Below are positions 26,110 to 36,886 of a DNA stretch of 63,066 nt, one piece after another. The DNA is from Gammaproteobacteria bacterium (GTDB lineage Bacteria; Pseudomonadota; Gammaproteobacteria; Pseudomonadales; Azotimanducaceae): positions 1 to 63,066 of the forward strand of contig JAPPDJ010000011.1 of the NCBI GenBank assembly GCA_028824555.1, read 5' to 3'. Below the pieces are notes generated by a model. It saw nothing but the letters and a program-made list of their open reading frames with translations, was not told the origin of the DNA and searched no databases. Within the stretch, counting starts at the first letter, position 1; every line of letters begins with the position of its first letter. The translations under genes were made by a program, and so were the position numbers.

Positions 26110-28061
26110 CCTTCCGACTCCTTCGCGTATGCACGGATCTGCCACGCGGCATTGAGGTCAGCTTCGCCCTCCAAGCGAAGCGTGTGTCGCCTGCCCGTCA
26201 CCAAGCCTACCTCGGCAACTTCAGCGCCCTCATCATCCAAGAGAAGGACGTCCTCCCGCTTAATGGCCGAGGAGTCACCGACTTCCTCCGCCAACACTGT
26301 GCCGACAACAGATTCCGTCGCCGTGAAAGCAACACGGGCTCGCGTGGTATCGGCTGGATCAACGATCACGCGTACGTCAGTCAGTTCGATAGGCCTTCGG
26401 CCACCCTTGGAGCCTCCCTTGGGTCCAGATCCGCCCGTACCCAAGCCATCCCCGGTTCCGCGGGTCCCTCCCGTTCCAGGTACATTCCCCCCTTCACCTT
26501 TGCCGTCGTCACCGCCACCCGCGTCGCCACCGTCGTCGCCCGCATCACCCTCGTGCTCACCCTCCTCAATGGCCAACGGGGACGCGACCCTCACCCTCGT
26601 TCTTGGCGGTTTGCGCCTAATCCCGCCAACCTCGCCGAAACTTGGTTGACCGTCCCTCGACGTATCATCGTCAAACGCACCGGGTTGGTCGGTATAGAGG
26701 AAATCGACCAATTCCTCTACATCGTCACTAACTTCCGCCAACTTCTGGGACGCATGCTGTCGTAGCATTTCCCTGATCCATCTGCGAAGACGGTCAAGAG
26801 CGCGCCGCCCCCTCCTCTTCTCATCGTCGGTATGCAATCGAGAATACTCGAACTGATTGTGGGACGGGTTCTCCATGCGTCGCAGAAGCTCGTTGCCTTC
26901 CTCGTCATCGAAGACGCACACGGCCACATAGTCGCGCAAGCCTCGGAATCGGTGTCCCTGTTGCTCATCCGTAATAAGCATCCCCGTCCTCCGGATCAGC
27001 GCCGTGCGGTTCGGAAAGCTATCGACATCGGGGAAGTCGTCCTCTGTCCCAATCCATAGCTTCACCGAGCCGAGGTCTTCGTCGTTCCACACCTCGACCG
27101 GGTCCAGTTTCGTCAAGTTCCAGTATAGGCTCGAGCGACGTACCAACTCGTCGTCCTCGTTGACCAGCTTCGCAAACTGATGCCCGATCGTCGTACCCTT
27201 GATCTCCCAATCGCTGTCGGACCCGTCACCCTCGTCCGGTTCCAGCAGAACCTCAAGGTCGCCCTTTTCGATGGCATAGAAGAAGTTGACGATGACACTT
27301 CGCGCGATTGCCTGTTGCCACCTTGCGCCCGCTTGGCTTGGCTCAAAGGCCATCACCCAAACTGCGGTCCCCGCCTCGCCGGGTTTAGAGGTTGGTCGCA
27401 GGCTCACTGGAATCTGATTACCCGCCAACGCCTCGCAGTCCGGCACCGTTCCGAAGAAGCCGGTAGCCTGCGTCATCTCGGGGCCGTTGCCGAAATCATG
27501 GTCATGCGACACCAAGACTGCTTTGCCCTGCAGCCTTTCGACCGTCGCGCCATCCTGCTCAAATGAGGACCAGTAGAACACCGTACGGAGCGGTGACAGC
27601 GTGAATGGCGCCGCCTTGCCAACCCCAAACGACCCACCCGCGAACTCGGAGGACTTGAAGCTCGCACCGGTTGTCTTGACTAGGCCGCGCCACGCATCTC
27701 CGGCCAAGCCTGTTGTGTTGCTGTCGATTATCCCGAGCACAGGCACGGTTTCGCTCTTTAGGACCTCGCGCGCTCGGTCGAACGTCCGCGCAGCCTTTGC
27801 ATCATGCTGCCAAGCAGTGGCGCAACTCTCAATGTGCTCCGCCAGGATGGCACCCCCGAAATCGGATCGCGCGACCTCCCGGATCTCGAACGTAACGTGC
27901 ACCGACCTATCCGCACTTGCACGCGCATCCACAGAGTTCTGCAGCACCTCACGCGCCAGGCTCGCCAATGGGGCCCCATCGAATGTAACGATGCCTGCAT
28001 CGTTGATCCCCGCCTCTACGCCGCCACCGGTCGGGGGAAAGCGCCAATCGATCTTAGTCAT
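26106..28061 (-). CDS. GHKL (Hsp90/MutL-like) ATPase of a methyltransferase-linked system
   Basis: A 651-residue protein starting at ATG 28061 and overlapping the methyltransferase stop by eight bases. The Bergerat ATP fold is clear: N box REVLQNSVDARA (general base Glu about residue 38, Asn 42), G1 box LGIIDSNTTGLAG (Asp113...Gly118), and G2-like GGSFGVGKAAPFTLS (about 142-156). A middle domain follows up to about residue 480. A low-complexity Gly/Asp/Glu linker (about 515-580) then leads to a C-terminal beta domain beginning RRPIELTDVRVIVDP. GHKL ATPases of MutL/MORC type are known in restriction-modification-like operons. The active site looks intact, unlike that of the neighbouring methyltransferase. 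Confidence 0.82.
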   Translation of the reverse strand: MTKIDWRFPPTGGGVEAGINDAGIVTFDGAPLASLAREVLQNSVDARASADRSVHVTFEIREVARSDFGGAILAEHIESCATAWQHDAKAARTFDRAREVLKSETVPVLGIIDSNTTGLAGDAWRGLVKTTGASFKSSEFAGGSFGVGKAAPFTLSPLRTVFYWSSFEQDGATVERLQGKAVLVSHDHDFGNGPEMTQATGFFGTVPDCEALAGNQIPVSLRPTSKPGEAGTAVWVMAFEPSQAGARWQQAIARSVIVNFFYAIEKGDLEVLLEPDEGDGSDSDWEIKGTTIGHQFAKLVNEDDELVRRSSLYWNLTKLDPVEVWNDEDLGSVKLWIGTEDDFPDVDSFPNRTALIRRTGMLITDEQQGHRFRGLRDYVAVCVFDDEEGNELLRRMENPSHNQFEYSRLHTDDEKRRGRRALDRLRRWIREMLRQHASQKLAEVSDDVEELVDFLYTDQPGAFDDDTSRDGQPSFGEVGGIRRKPPRTRVRVASPLAIEEGEHEGDAGDDGGDAGGGDDGKGEGGNVPGTGGTRGTGDGLGTGGSGPKGGSKGGRRPIELTDVRVIVDPADTTRARVAFTATESVVGTVLAEEVGDSSAIKREDVLLLDDEGAEVAEVGLVTGRRHTLRLEGEADLNAAWQIRAYAKESEG

Positions 28062-29127
28062 GGCGACCCCCAATTGCCGCGATGCACTGACGCGCCACAA
28101 CTTCAACCAGTGCGGGACAGGCCGCATTCCCAATCAAGCGGTATTGCTCGTGGATCGGAACCTCCTCCGGAAAGAGCCGCTCACAACAACCGAAACCTTG
28201 AAGCGCCGCCACTTCTTCCACGCGAAGCCTCCGCACGCCCCAAGTGTCCCTCACGAATGGGATGTTGTGGCCGCCGATACCCATGTTGGCTGTGAGGGTT
28301 GGACAAAGGCCGCCCTTCTTCTCCCTGACGTAGTTCCTTCGAAGTTGGTAGAGGTTCTTGGGCGATTCGCCCTTGGCAATTGCCGCCTCGATCATTTCCA
28401 AGTACTGATTGCCAGCCGGCAAATAGTCTTCCGGCGCCGCCCGCTGGCTTGAGTCCACTATGTCCAGCACCGTTCGTCTTGGCGCGCTGACGTCCGGTTC
28501 AACCACCGGAGCAGCGAATGGGTTGTACGAGAAGAAGTACTTCGATGCCGCCACCAAGAACAGGCGCTCTCGGTCTTGGGGGATGTCCGTGTACTCTCGG
28601 ACGTTCCCTATCCAGCAATGGGATTCGCGAAACCAATAGCCCGCTTGGCGAAGGGCCCTACGAATACGAACGAACCAGTCGCCGTCGGCCCCGTACAGAA
28701 GGTGGGGCACGTTTTCGAGCACGACGAACTTCGGTCGCTCGGCCGGGGTCCACTCCTTCAGCAACCGTGGAATCTCGAAAAACAGACTGCCCCTAGGATC
28801 GTCGAATCCCTTTCGGGCGCCAGCTTGGGAGAAGCTCTGGCTGGGGAATCCGCCAGCCAAGATGTCCACTGGCGTTAGCTGTCGCACGCCTAGGCATTTA
28901 ACGTCGGTCTCAATGAACGGAACCTCCGCGAACCTGTGTCGGAAAGTGCGCGAAGCGAATGGGTCGTTGTCGGTTGCCCAGTCGACTCGGAGGCCCGCGC
29001 TACGAAGACCGGTCGCAAATCCACCCATCCCACTGAAGAGGCAGCCCGCTGACAGTTCTTCTTGTTCGCGGCTTCCGGTCAACGCGATCTCTCGGCAGTC
29101 GGTCCCTTGCTCGATCTCGCGCAACAT
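28054..29127 (-). CDS. DNA cytosine-5 methyltransferase homologue with catalytic Cys replaced by Ser
   Basis: A 357-residue Dcm-family protein from ATG 29127, eleven bases after the atpC stop. Motif I is CLFSGMGGFATGL and motif VI FVVLENVPHLL. Motif VIII is DIPQDRERLFLV. The target-recognition region follows (about 205-300), then RRLRVEEVAALQGF and motif X LIGNAACPALVEVV. Motif IV, normally GGFPCQ with the nucleophile Cys, reads AGGFPSQSFS: codon 96 (bases 28840-28842, minus strand) is AGC instead of TGC, one base change. Without the Cys the known reaction cannot proceed, so it is either inactivated or a non-catalytic DNA-binding subunit. The frame is otherwise complete. It heads the coupled four-gene operon. 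Confidence 0.9.
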   Translation of the reverse strand: MLREIEQGTDCREIALTGSREQEELSAGCLFSGMGGFATGLRSAGLRVDWATDNDPFASRTFRHRFAEVPFIETDVKCLGVRQLTPVDILAGGFPSQSFSQAGARKGFDDPRGSLFFEIPRLLKEWTPAERPKFVVLENVPHLLYGADGDWFVRIRRALRQAGYWFRESHCWIGNVREYTDIPQDRERLFLVAASKYFFSYNPFAAPVVEPDVSAPRRTVLDIVDSSQRAAPEDYLPAGNQYLEMIEAAIAKGESPKNLYQLRRNYVREKKGGLCPTLTANMGIGGHNIPFVRDTWGVRRLRVEEVAALQGFGCCERLFPEEVPIHEQYRLIGNAACPALVEVVARQCIAAIGGRHD

Positions 29128-29137
29128 ACCACGATGG

Positions 29138-29560
29138 CTACCGCCGACGCTTTCGCAGCTCTTCCAGCGTTCGTTGCTGCGCCGTAGCCGCCGCCAGTTG
29201 GGCGGCGGCGGCGCCGTATTCGATTTCGGCCGCCGCGTTCTCCAGAGCATTTTCGGCTTGGCGCTGGGCTTCTAGGGCGGCGGCTTCGTCGATGTCTTCG
29301 GCTCTGAGGGCCGTGTCGGCGAGCACGGTGACGATTCCTGGCTGGACTTCCAGGTAGCCGCCTGAGGCGTAAAAGACTTCCTCTTCGCCGTCCGACTGGG
29401 TCAGGCGAACTACGCCTGGGAGGATGCCGGTCAGGAGGGGGGTATGGCCAGGGAGGATGCCTAGTTCACCCAGGGAGCCCTTGAGGGACACCATCGTCAC
29501 TTCGCCGGAGAAGATTTCCTGCTCGGCGCTGACGATGTGGCAGTGCATGGTGATGGCCAT
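29138..29560 (-). CDS. atpC: F1Fo ATP synthase epsilon subunit
   Basis: Central-stalk subunit of 140 residues that regulates ATP hydrolysis. The N-terminal beta sandwich [41 protein letters not shown] is typical. The C-terminal helical hairpin is rich in Ala/Gln/Glu ([37 protein letters not shown]), longer and more acidic than in E. coli. It is the last atp gene, 33 bases after atpD. The accessory methyltransferase operon follows 11 bases after its stop on the same strand, where glmU would usually be found. Confidence 0.96.
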   Translation of the reverse strand: MAITMHCHIVSAEQEIFSGEVTMVSLKGSLGELGILPGHTPLLTGILPGVVRLTQSDGEEEVFYASGGYLEVQPGIVTVLADTALRAEDIDEAAALEAQRQAENALENAAAEIEYGAAAAQLAAATAQQRTLEELRKRRR

Positions 29561-29593
29561 TGGTTTGGGCTCCTCCCTCTCTGGCCTCGCCGC

Positions 29594-31021
<1,428 letters not shown>

Positions 31022-31882
31022 TCAGACCGCCGCGGCACCGCCGACGATCTCGGCGATTTCCTGCGTGATGGCGGCCTGACGGGCGTTGTTGTAGAGAAGA
31101 TTGAGTTCCGTGACGATCTCTTCGGCGTTGTCGGTGGCGTTTTTCATCGCGATCATCCGCGCCGCCTGCTCGCAGGCCGTGTTCTCCACCACCGCCTGAT
31201 ACACCTGCGACTCGACGTAACGCTGCACCAGCCCCTCGATGAGGGCGCGGGCGTCCGGCTCGTAGAGATAGTCCCAGGCGTGCTTGAACTCGTCGCCGTC
31301 GGCTGGCGCCAAGGGCAGCAACTGGCGGAGAAAGGGGCGCTGGGTCATGGTGTTGACGAATTCGTTGCTGGCGATCTCGAGCCGGTCGATGCGACCCTGC
31401 TCAAAGGCATCGAACATCACCTTGACGCCGCCGATGAGGTCAGCGACTTCCGGCGTTTCGCCCACGTCCGCCACCGTGGCCGACACTGTGCCGCCCACCG
31501 AGCGGAAAAACTGCAGCGCCTTGTTGCCGACGAGCGCCATTTCGGCCTCGACGCCGCGCTCGCTCCAAGACTGCATCTCGCGCAGCAGCAGCCGGAACAG
31601 GTTGACGTTGAGGCCGCCGCAGAGGCCGCGATCGGTGGAGACGACGATGTAGCCGATGCGCTTCACCTCGCGCTCGTCCATGTACGTATGGCGGTGTTCC
31701 GGGCGGGCGTTGGCGAGGTGGCCGATCACTTCGGCGATGCGGCGCGAATACGGGCGACCTTCGCGCATCTTGTCCTGGGTGCGACGCATCCGGCTCGCCG
31801 CCACCATCTGCATGGCGCGCGTGCTCTTCTGCGTCGTCTGGACGCTGCCGATCTTCTTCTTGATTTCCTGGCCTGCCGCCAT
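31022..31882 (-). CDS. atpG: F1Fo ATP synthase gamma subunit
   Basis: Rotor shaft subunit of 286 residues (E. coli 287). The N-terminal helix [34 protein letters not shown] and the C-terminal helix [40 protein letters not shown] form the coiled coil inserted into the alpha3beta3 ring. The middle [16 protein letters not shown] stretch is the Rossmann-like globular part. The gap to atpA (75 bases) contains a family D repeat arm. Confidence 0.97.
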   Translation of the reverse strand: MAAGQEIKKKIGSVQTTQKSTRAMQMVAASRMRRTQDKMREGRPYSRRIAEVIGHLANARPEHRHTYMDEREVKRIGYIVVSTDRGLCGGLNVNLFRLLLREMQSWSERGVEAEMALVGNKALQFFRSVGGTVSATVADVGETPEVADLIGGVKVMFDAFEQGRIDRLEIASNEFVNTMTQRPFLRQLLPLAPADGDEFKHAWDYLYEPDARALIEGLVQRYVESQVYQAVVENTACEQAARMIAMKNATDNAEEIVTELNLLYNNARQAAITQEIAEIVGGAAAV

Positions 31883-31913
31883 GATGTCGTTTCCGCTTTT
31901 GGTTTCGCCATGC

Positions 31914-31940
31914 GGGCGGGGACAAGCCCCGTCCCTACGG
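31914..31940. repeat. Family D repeat arm in the atpA-atpG gap
   Basis: The sequence GGGCGGGGACAAGCCCCGTC followed by CCTACGG is nearly the reverse complement of the left arm at 22200-22229. It can fold as GGGGACAAGCCCC-type hairpins. It lies between atpA and atpG and could affect mRNA processing or stability. Confidence 0.6.
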
Positions 31941-31957
31941 TTGCGCGCTAGGGCGCT

Positions 31958-33520
31958 CTATTCGTAGCTGTGGCCTTGCTTGAACGCCTCGATGGCGTTC
32001 TTCATGTACTCGACTATCTCGTCCGAATGGTCGCCGGTGGCGGTGATGTTCGCCATCCATTCGCCGTGCTCGGCATTCATGTAGGCGAGCAAGTCACGCT
32101 CGAAGTCGAGCACACCCTCCACCGGCACGTCTTCGAGGTAGCCTTCCGATGCCGCGAACAGCACCAGCCCCATCTCTGCCACCGACATGGGCGAATACTG
32201 GTTCTGCTTCATCAGCTCTTCGACGCGGGCACCGTGGTCGAGCTGGCGACGGGTGGCTTCGTCGAGGTCGGAGGCAAACTGCGAGAACGCCGCGAGCTCA
32301 CGGTACTGCGCGAGGGCGAGCTTGATGCCCCCGGAGATCTTCTTGATAAACGGCACCTGCGCCGAGCCGCCCACCCGGGAGACGGAGATGCCGGGGCTCA
32401 TGGCGGGGCGGATGCCGGAGTTGAAACGGTCGAGCTCGAGGTAAATCTGCCCATCGGTGATGGAGATGACGTTGGTGGGCACGAAGGCCGACATGTCACC
32501 GGCTTGCGTCTCGATGATGGGCAGCGCCGTGAGCGAGCCCGTCTGGCCCTTCACTTCGCCGTTCGTCTGCTGCTCGACGTAATCGGCGTTGACTCGCGAT
32601 GCGCGTTCGAGCAGCCGGGAGTGCAGGTAGAAGACATCGCCCGGATACGCCTCGCGCCCCGGCGGGCGGCGCAGCAGCAGGGAGATTTGCCGGTATGCCC
32701 ATGCCTGCTTCGTGAGGTCGTCGTAGATGATGAGGCAGTCTTCGCCGTGGTCGCGGAAGAACTCGCCCATGGCGCAGCCGGAATAGGGCGAGATGTACTG
32801 CATCGGCGCCGGCTCCGAAGCGGAGGCGGCGACGACGATGGTGTGCTCCATGGCGCCGTTCTCCTCGAACGTGCGCACGATGTTGGCGATGGTGGACATC
32901 TTCTGGCCGATGGCGACGTAAACGCACTTGATGCCGGTGCCTTTCTGGTTGATCACCGCGTCCACGGCGATGGCGGTCTTGCCGATCTGCCGGTCGCCGA
33001 TGATGAGCTCGCGCTGGCCGCGGCCGATGGGCACCATGGAGTCGATGCACTTGATGCCCATCTGCACCGGTTGGTCCACCGACTGCCGGGCGATGACGCC
33101 AGGCGCCACCTTCTCGATGGGCGCCGTTTCGGTGGCGGCGATGGGGCCCTTGCCGTCCACGGGTTCGCCTAGGGCATTGACCACGCGGCCGAGCAGTTCC
33201 CGCCCCACCGGCACTTCGAGAATGCGCTTGGTGCAGCGCGCCGTCATGCCTTCCGAGAGGCCCTCGTAGTCGCCGAGCACCACAACGCCCACCGAGTCGC
33301 GCTCGAGGTTGAGCGCCATGCCGGTGACGACTCCGCCACCCTCGGCGCCGGGGAATTCGATCATCTCGCCGTATTGCGCTTCGGCGAGGCCGTGCACGCG
33401 GACGATGCCGTCGGACACGCTGACGATGGTGCCCTCGTTCTGCGCCTGTGCGGTGACATCCAGATTGTGGATGCGGCTCTTGATGATGTCGCTGATTTCC
33501 GAAGGATTCAGTTGCTGCAT
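31958..33520 (-). CDS. atpA: F1Fo ATP synthase alpha subunit
   Basis: Non-catalytic nucleotide-binding subunit, 520 residues (E. coli 513). It starts [17 protein letters not shown]. The P-loop is [20 protein letters not shown], the Walker B region [46 protein letters not shown], and the [37 protein letters not shown] stretch carries the conserved Arg-finger area. It is separated from atpH by an unusually long gap of 233 bases that contains an inverted-repeat element. Confidence 0.98.
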   Translation of the reverse strand: MQQLNPSEISDIIKSRIHNLDVTAQAQNEGTIVSVSDGIVRVHGLAEAQYGEMIEFPGAEGGGVVTGMALNLERDSVGVVVLGDYEGLSEGMTARCTKRILEVPVGRELLGRVVNALGEPVDGKGPIAATETAPIEKVAPGVIARQSVDQPVQMGIKCIDSMVPIGRGQRELIIGDRQIGKTAIAVDAVINQKGTGIKCVYVAIGQKMSTIANIVRTFEENGAMEHTIVVAASASEPAPMQYISPYSGCAMGEFFRDHGEDCLIIYDDLTKQAWAYRQISLLLRRPPGREAYPGDVFYLHSRLLERASRVNADYVEQQTNGEVKGQTGSLTALPIIETQAGDMSAFVPTNVISITDGQIYLELDRFNSGIRPAMSPGISVSRVGGSAQVPFIKKISGGIKLALAQYRELAAFSQFASDLDEATRRQLDHGARVEELMKQNQYSPMSVAEMGLVLFAASEGYLEDVPVEGVLDFERDLLAYMNAEHGEWMANITATGDHSDEIVEYMKNAIEAFKQGHSYE

Positions 33521-33573
33521 GGTCGTTGTGCCCTGTCCTTGCGTTGGTGCCGGCTATGGGAGGCGAACTTCCC

Positions 33574-33720
33574 GGAGGGAGGGCGTCTCGCCCTCCATAC
33601 GCGCCCCAAGGCGCGCAATCGTGACTCCGAACTGGAAGAAGCTGCGAGCTGCGTTCAAGTACTCATTCCTTGCGGAAGGCGCGCCTATCGGCGCGATGGA
33701 GGGCGAGACGCCCTCCCTCC
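33574..33720. repeat. MITE-like inverted-repeat element inside the atp operon
   Basis: The outer 25 bases (33574-33598 and 33696-33720) are perfect reverse complements; each starts or ends with GGAGGGAGGGCGTCTCGCCC or its complement. The arms continue with imperfect GC-rich pairing (ACGCGCC...GGCGCGC) to about 45 bp each. About 60 bases lie between the arms, with no coding signal. Each arm is itself a family B two-hairpin repeat. It occupies most of the 233-base atpH-atpA gap. Confidence 0.8.
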
Positions 33721-33753
33721 ACGGAGGCACTTGATCAGAGGCTTGCCCAGTGG

Positions 33754-34293
33754 TCATGTTCTGAGGAGCGCCTCGGTGAGCTTGGCGATGCGGCCGCGCA
33801 CGCTGCCGTCGATCACGGTGTCGCCGGCGCGGATGATGGCGCCGCCGACGACGGCCTCGTCCACTCTCGTCGCCACCTCGATCTCCTGGCCGAAGCGTTG
33901 CGTAAGGCCTTCGACAAAGCCGGCGAGTTGGCTTTCGGTGAGTTCCACGGCGCTGACGATCTCGACGTCCAAGGTGCGTTCCGCCGCGGCCTTCAAGGCT
34001 TCAAACTGGCTCGCGATCTCGCCCAAGATGTCGAGCCGCTTGTTGTCTGCCAGCACATGCACGAAGCGGCGGGCATCGGTGCCGAGCTCATCGCCAAGCA
34101 GGTCGATGATCCGCTGTGCCTTGACCGGCTCCGGCAGCGACGGCAAGGCGATGAACTCCTGCACCTCGTCCACATCGGCGGCCGCGGCCAGGCTCGCAAG
34201 CTGGCGCGACCATTGGTCGAGCCGATCCGCCTCGTGGGCGATATCGAACGCCGCCCCGGCGTAGGGGCGGGCGAGGGTCGCGGTCTCTGCCAC
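33754..34293 (-). CDS. atpH: F1Fo ATP synthase delta subunit
   Basis: Peripheral-stalk subunit of 179 residues (E. coli 177) linking F1 to subunit b. N-terminal helical bundle TLARPYAGAAFDIAHEADRLDQWSRQLASLAAAA; C-terminal VVGGAIIRAGDTVIDGSVRGRIAKLTEAL is the conserved family ending. Its start directly abuts the atpF stop. The distance to the downstream atpA gene is exceptional (repeat element). Confidence 0.96.
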   Translation of the reverse strand: MAETATLARPYAGAAFDIAHEADRLDQWSRQLASLAAAADVDEVQEFIALPSLPEPVKAQRIIDLLGDELGTDARRFVHVLADNKRLDILGEIASQFEALKAAAERTLDVEIVSAVELTESQLAGFVEGLTQRFGQEIEVATRVDEAVVGGAIIRAGDTVIDGSVRGRIAKLTEALLRT

Positions 34294-34764
34294 CTAGAGT
34301 TCCGTCGCCAGCTTGTCGAGCAAGGCGTCGTGCCGGGAGCGGTCGAGGTCCGCCGAGACGATGCGCGAGGCGCCAGCGATGGCGAGTTCGGCCACGCGGC
34401 CCCTGAGGGCTTCGCGGGCACGGTTCATCTCCTGCTCGATGTCCGCTTGCGCGGCTTCCAGGATGCGTTCCCGTTCAGCCTGCGCCACAGACTTCGCTTC
34501 CTCCACCATTTCGGCGGCTTGGCCGCGAGCCTGCTCGACGATCTGGCGTGCTTCGGCGCGAGCGCCGCTCAGGTGCTCTTCGGCGCGGGCTTCGGCGTGC
34601 TCAAGGTCACGCTGCGCCTTGTCGGCAGCCTCCAGCCCGTCTGCGATGGTCTTCTGCCGCTCCCGCATGGCGGAAATCAGCACCGGCCAGATGAACTTCC
34701 AGCAGGTCCAGACGAACACGGCGAAGGCCAGCGTCTGGCCGATGAGCGTCGCCGTGATGTTCAT
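34294..34764 (-). CDS. atpF: F1Fo ATP synthase subunit b
   Basis: Stator subunit of 156 residues, the same as E. coli. One N-terminal membrane helix ([36 protein letters not shown]) is followed by a long charged helix rich in Ala, Glu and Arg, expected to dimerise as a right-handed coiled coil. The C-terminal [25 protein letters not shown] matches the delta-binding end. atpH follows without a gap. Confidence 0.96.
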   Translation of the reverse strand: MNITATLIGQTLAFAVFVWTCWKFIWPVLISAMRERQKTIADGLEAADKAQRDLEHAEARAEEHLSGARAEARQIVEQARGQAAEMVEEAKSVAQAERERILEAAQADIEQEMNRAREALRGRVAELAIAGASRIVSADLDRSRHDALLDKLATEL

Positions 34765-34828
34765 GTCGTCTCCTCCTTAAGCGCGGGTGCCGCCGTGGCG
34801 GCGGCGAGGGGAAAGAGGTGCCCTTGCG

Positions 34829-35998
<1,170 letters not shown>

Positions 35999-36069
35999 TT
36001 ACGCTCCCGATCGACGCCCCGGACTTCCCCGCGGCCTTGTTCTTGCGAGGGGCGCGCCCATTGCGCTCC

Positions 36070-36441
36070 TCACTCTCCCGCTCTGCCCCGGCCAATCAGC
36101 GCTGGTGCGAGCAATTGCCCCACCAGCGCGGCGACGAATCCGCCGAGAAATGCCGCTGCCTGCACGCCGACCAAGAATCCCGCCACCGCGAGAGCCGAGA
36201 TCAGCGCCACCTTGGCAAACCAGCGCGCCAAGAGGCCGTATGCCTCGGCAGTCGCGTTGGCGGCCTTGGTGCGGCCAACCGCCCATGCGTACCAAGCTTG
36301 AGGCAGCACCACCGCCGCCCCGCCGAGCATCGCGCTGACGGCACCGTAACCGGCCGTTCCCGCCGAAGCGCCCGCCGCAATTGCGGCAGCAACCCCGGTC
36401 AACCCTGCCTGGACGAGCACAACCAGCCAAGGTGCCTGCAC
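36070..36441 (-). CDS. atpI: ATP synthase assembly protein I
   Basis: Small hydrophobic protein of 123 residues with four predicted membrane helices. AtpI homologues help c-ring assembly or Mg2+ supply. The sequence AVSAMLGGAAVVLPQAWYAWAVGR is the best-conserved part, matching the family's GGLIFLLPNAYFAWRA-like block. It starts at GTG 36441 about 130 bases after a strong promoter, as the first gene of the atp operon. Sequence conservation in this family is low, but the position makes the call secure. Confidence 0.88.
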   Translation of the reverse strand: MQAPWLVVLVQAGLTGVAAAIAAGASAGTAGYGAVSAMLGGAAVVLPQAWYAWAVGRTKAANATAEAYGLLARWFAKVALISALAVAGFLVGVQAAAFLGGFVAALVGQLLAPALIGRGRAGE

Positions 36442-36579
36442 TTAACCGGTCTGCCTGCGGATGGACCCGGCACCAACCGACCCCTGCGCGACCTCGCCCC
36501 AAGGGAGGGCGCGCCAGGAGAGGATCGATGTGGACGAAGTTCGGTAGATCAGGCCGAACCGGTGTGCGAAGCGGCGCGC

Positions 36580-36608
36580 ATTATACGGACGGGCTTTGCC
36601 TGCTTCAA
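36580..36608 (-). promoter_or_regulatory. Sigma70-type promoter of the atp operon
   Basis: On the minus strand TTGAAG (36603-36608) and a perfect TATAAT (36580-36585) are separated by 17 bases, an almost ideal housekeeping promoter. Transcription would begin near 36573, giving a leader of about 130 bases before the atpI GTG. Confidence 0.75.
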
Positions 36609-36690
36609 CGCTTTTGGCGAGGAAGTCGTAGGAGGTCGGACGGTGGTGGTGACCTTCCCTAGCACGCCCTGCCCTTGTACGCCCAACAAC

Positions 36691-36829
36691 GGTGGTGGCG
36701 CGCACTTTCCTGTCACTCCCCCCTCGAGGGGGAGTCGAGAAAAGCGTCCCCGCTTTTCTCGGAGGGGGGGCCGCCGACCCAAAAAACCCCGTACCCCACA
36801 ATCCCCGAACGAAGCCCCTCCTGTCACTC
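36691..36829. repeat. Palindromic repeat, family A (long form)
   Basis: Same layout as the copy at 19449-19579: GCGCGCACTTTCCTGTCACT lead, hairpin CTCCCCCCTCGAGGGGGAG, hairpin GAGAAAAGCG...CGCTTTTCTC, GGGGGGCCGCCGACCC, and the linker CACAATCCCCGAACGAAGCC ending in CTGTCACTC. Confidence 0.85.
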
Positions 36830-36886
36830 ACCTTTCGCGCCAGCGCCGTTTTCTACACGAGGGCCTGGTAAGAAATGCCCGCTAGG

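Larger units (their letters stand above)
36442..36886. other. Intergenic region parB-atpI: promoter and repeat
   Basis: About 445 bases between parB (3' end) and atpI (5' end), both on the minus strand. It contains the atp promoter (36580-36608) and upstream of it a long-form family A repeat (36691-36829), which may end parB transcription. Nothing else is apparent. Confidence 0.6.

Noticed and set aside
26381-26569. Frames over the Gly-rich linker of the GHKL ATPase
   Set aside because: They arise from low-complexity codons of the linker; no protein-like composition.
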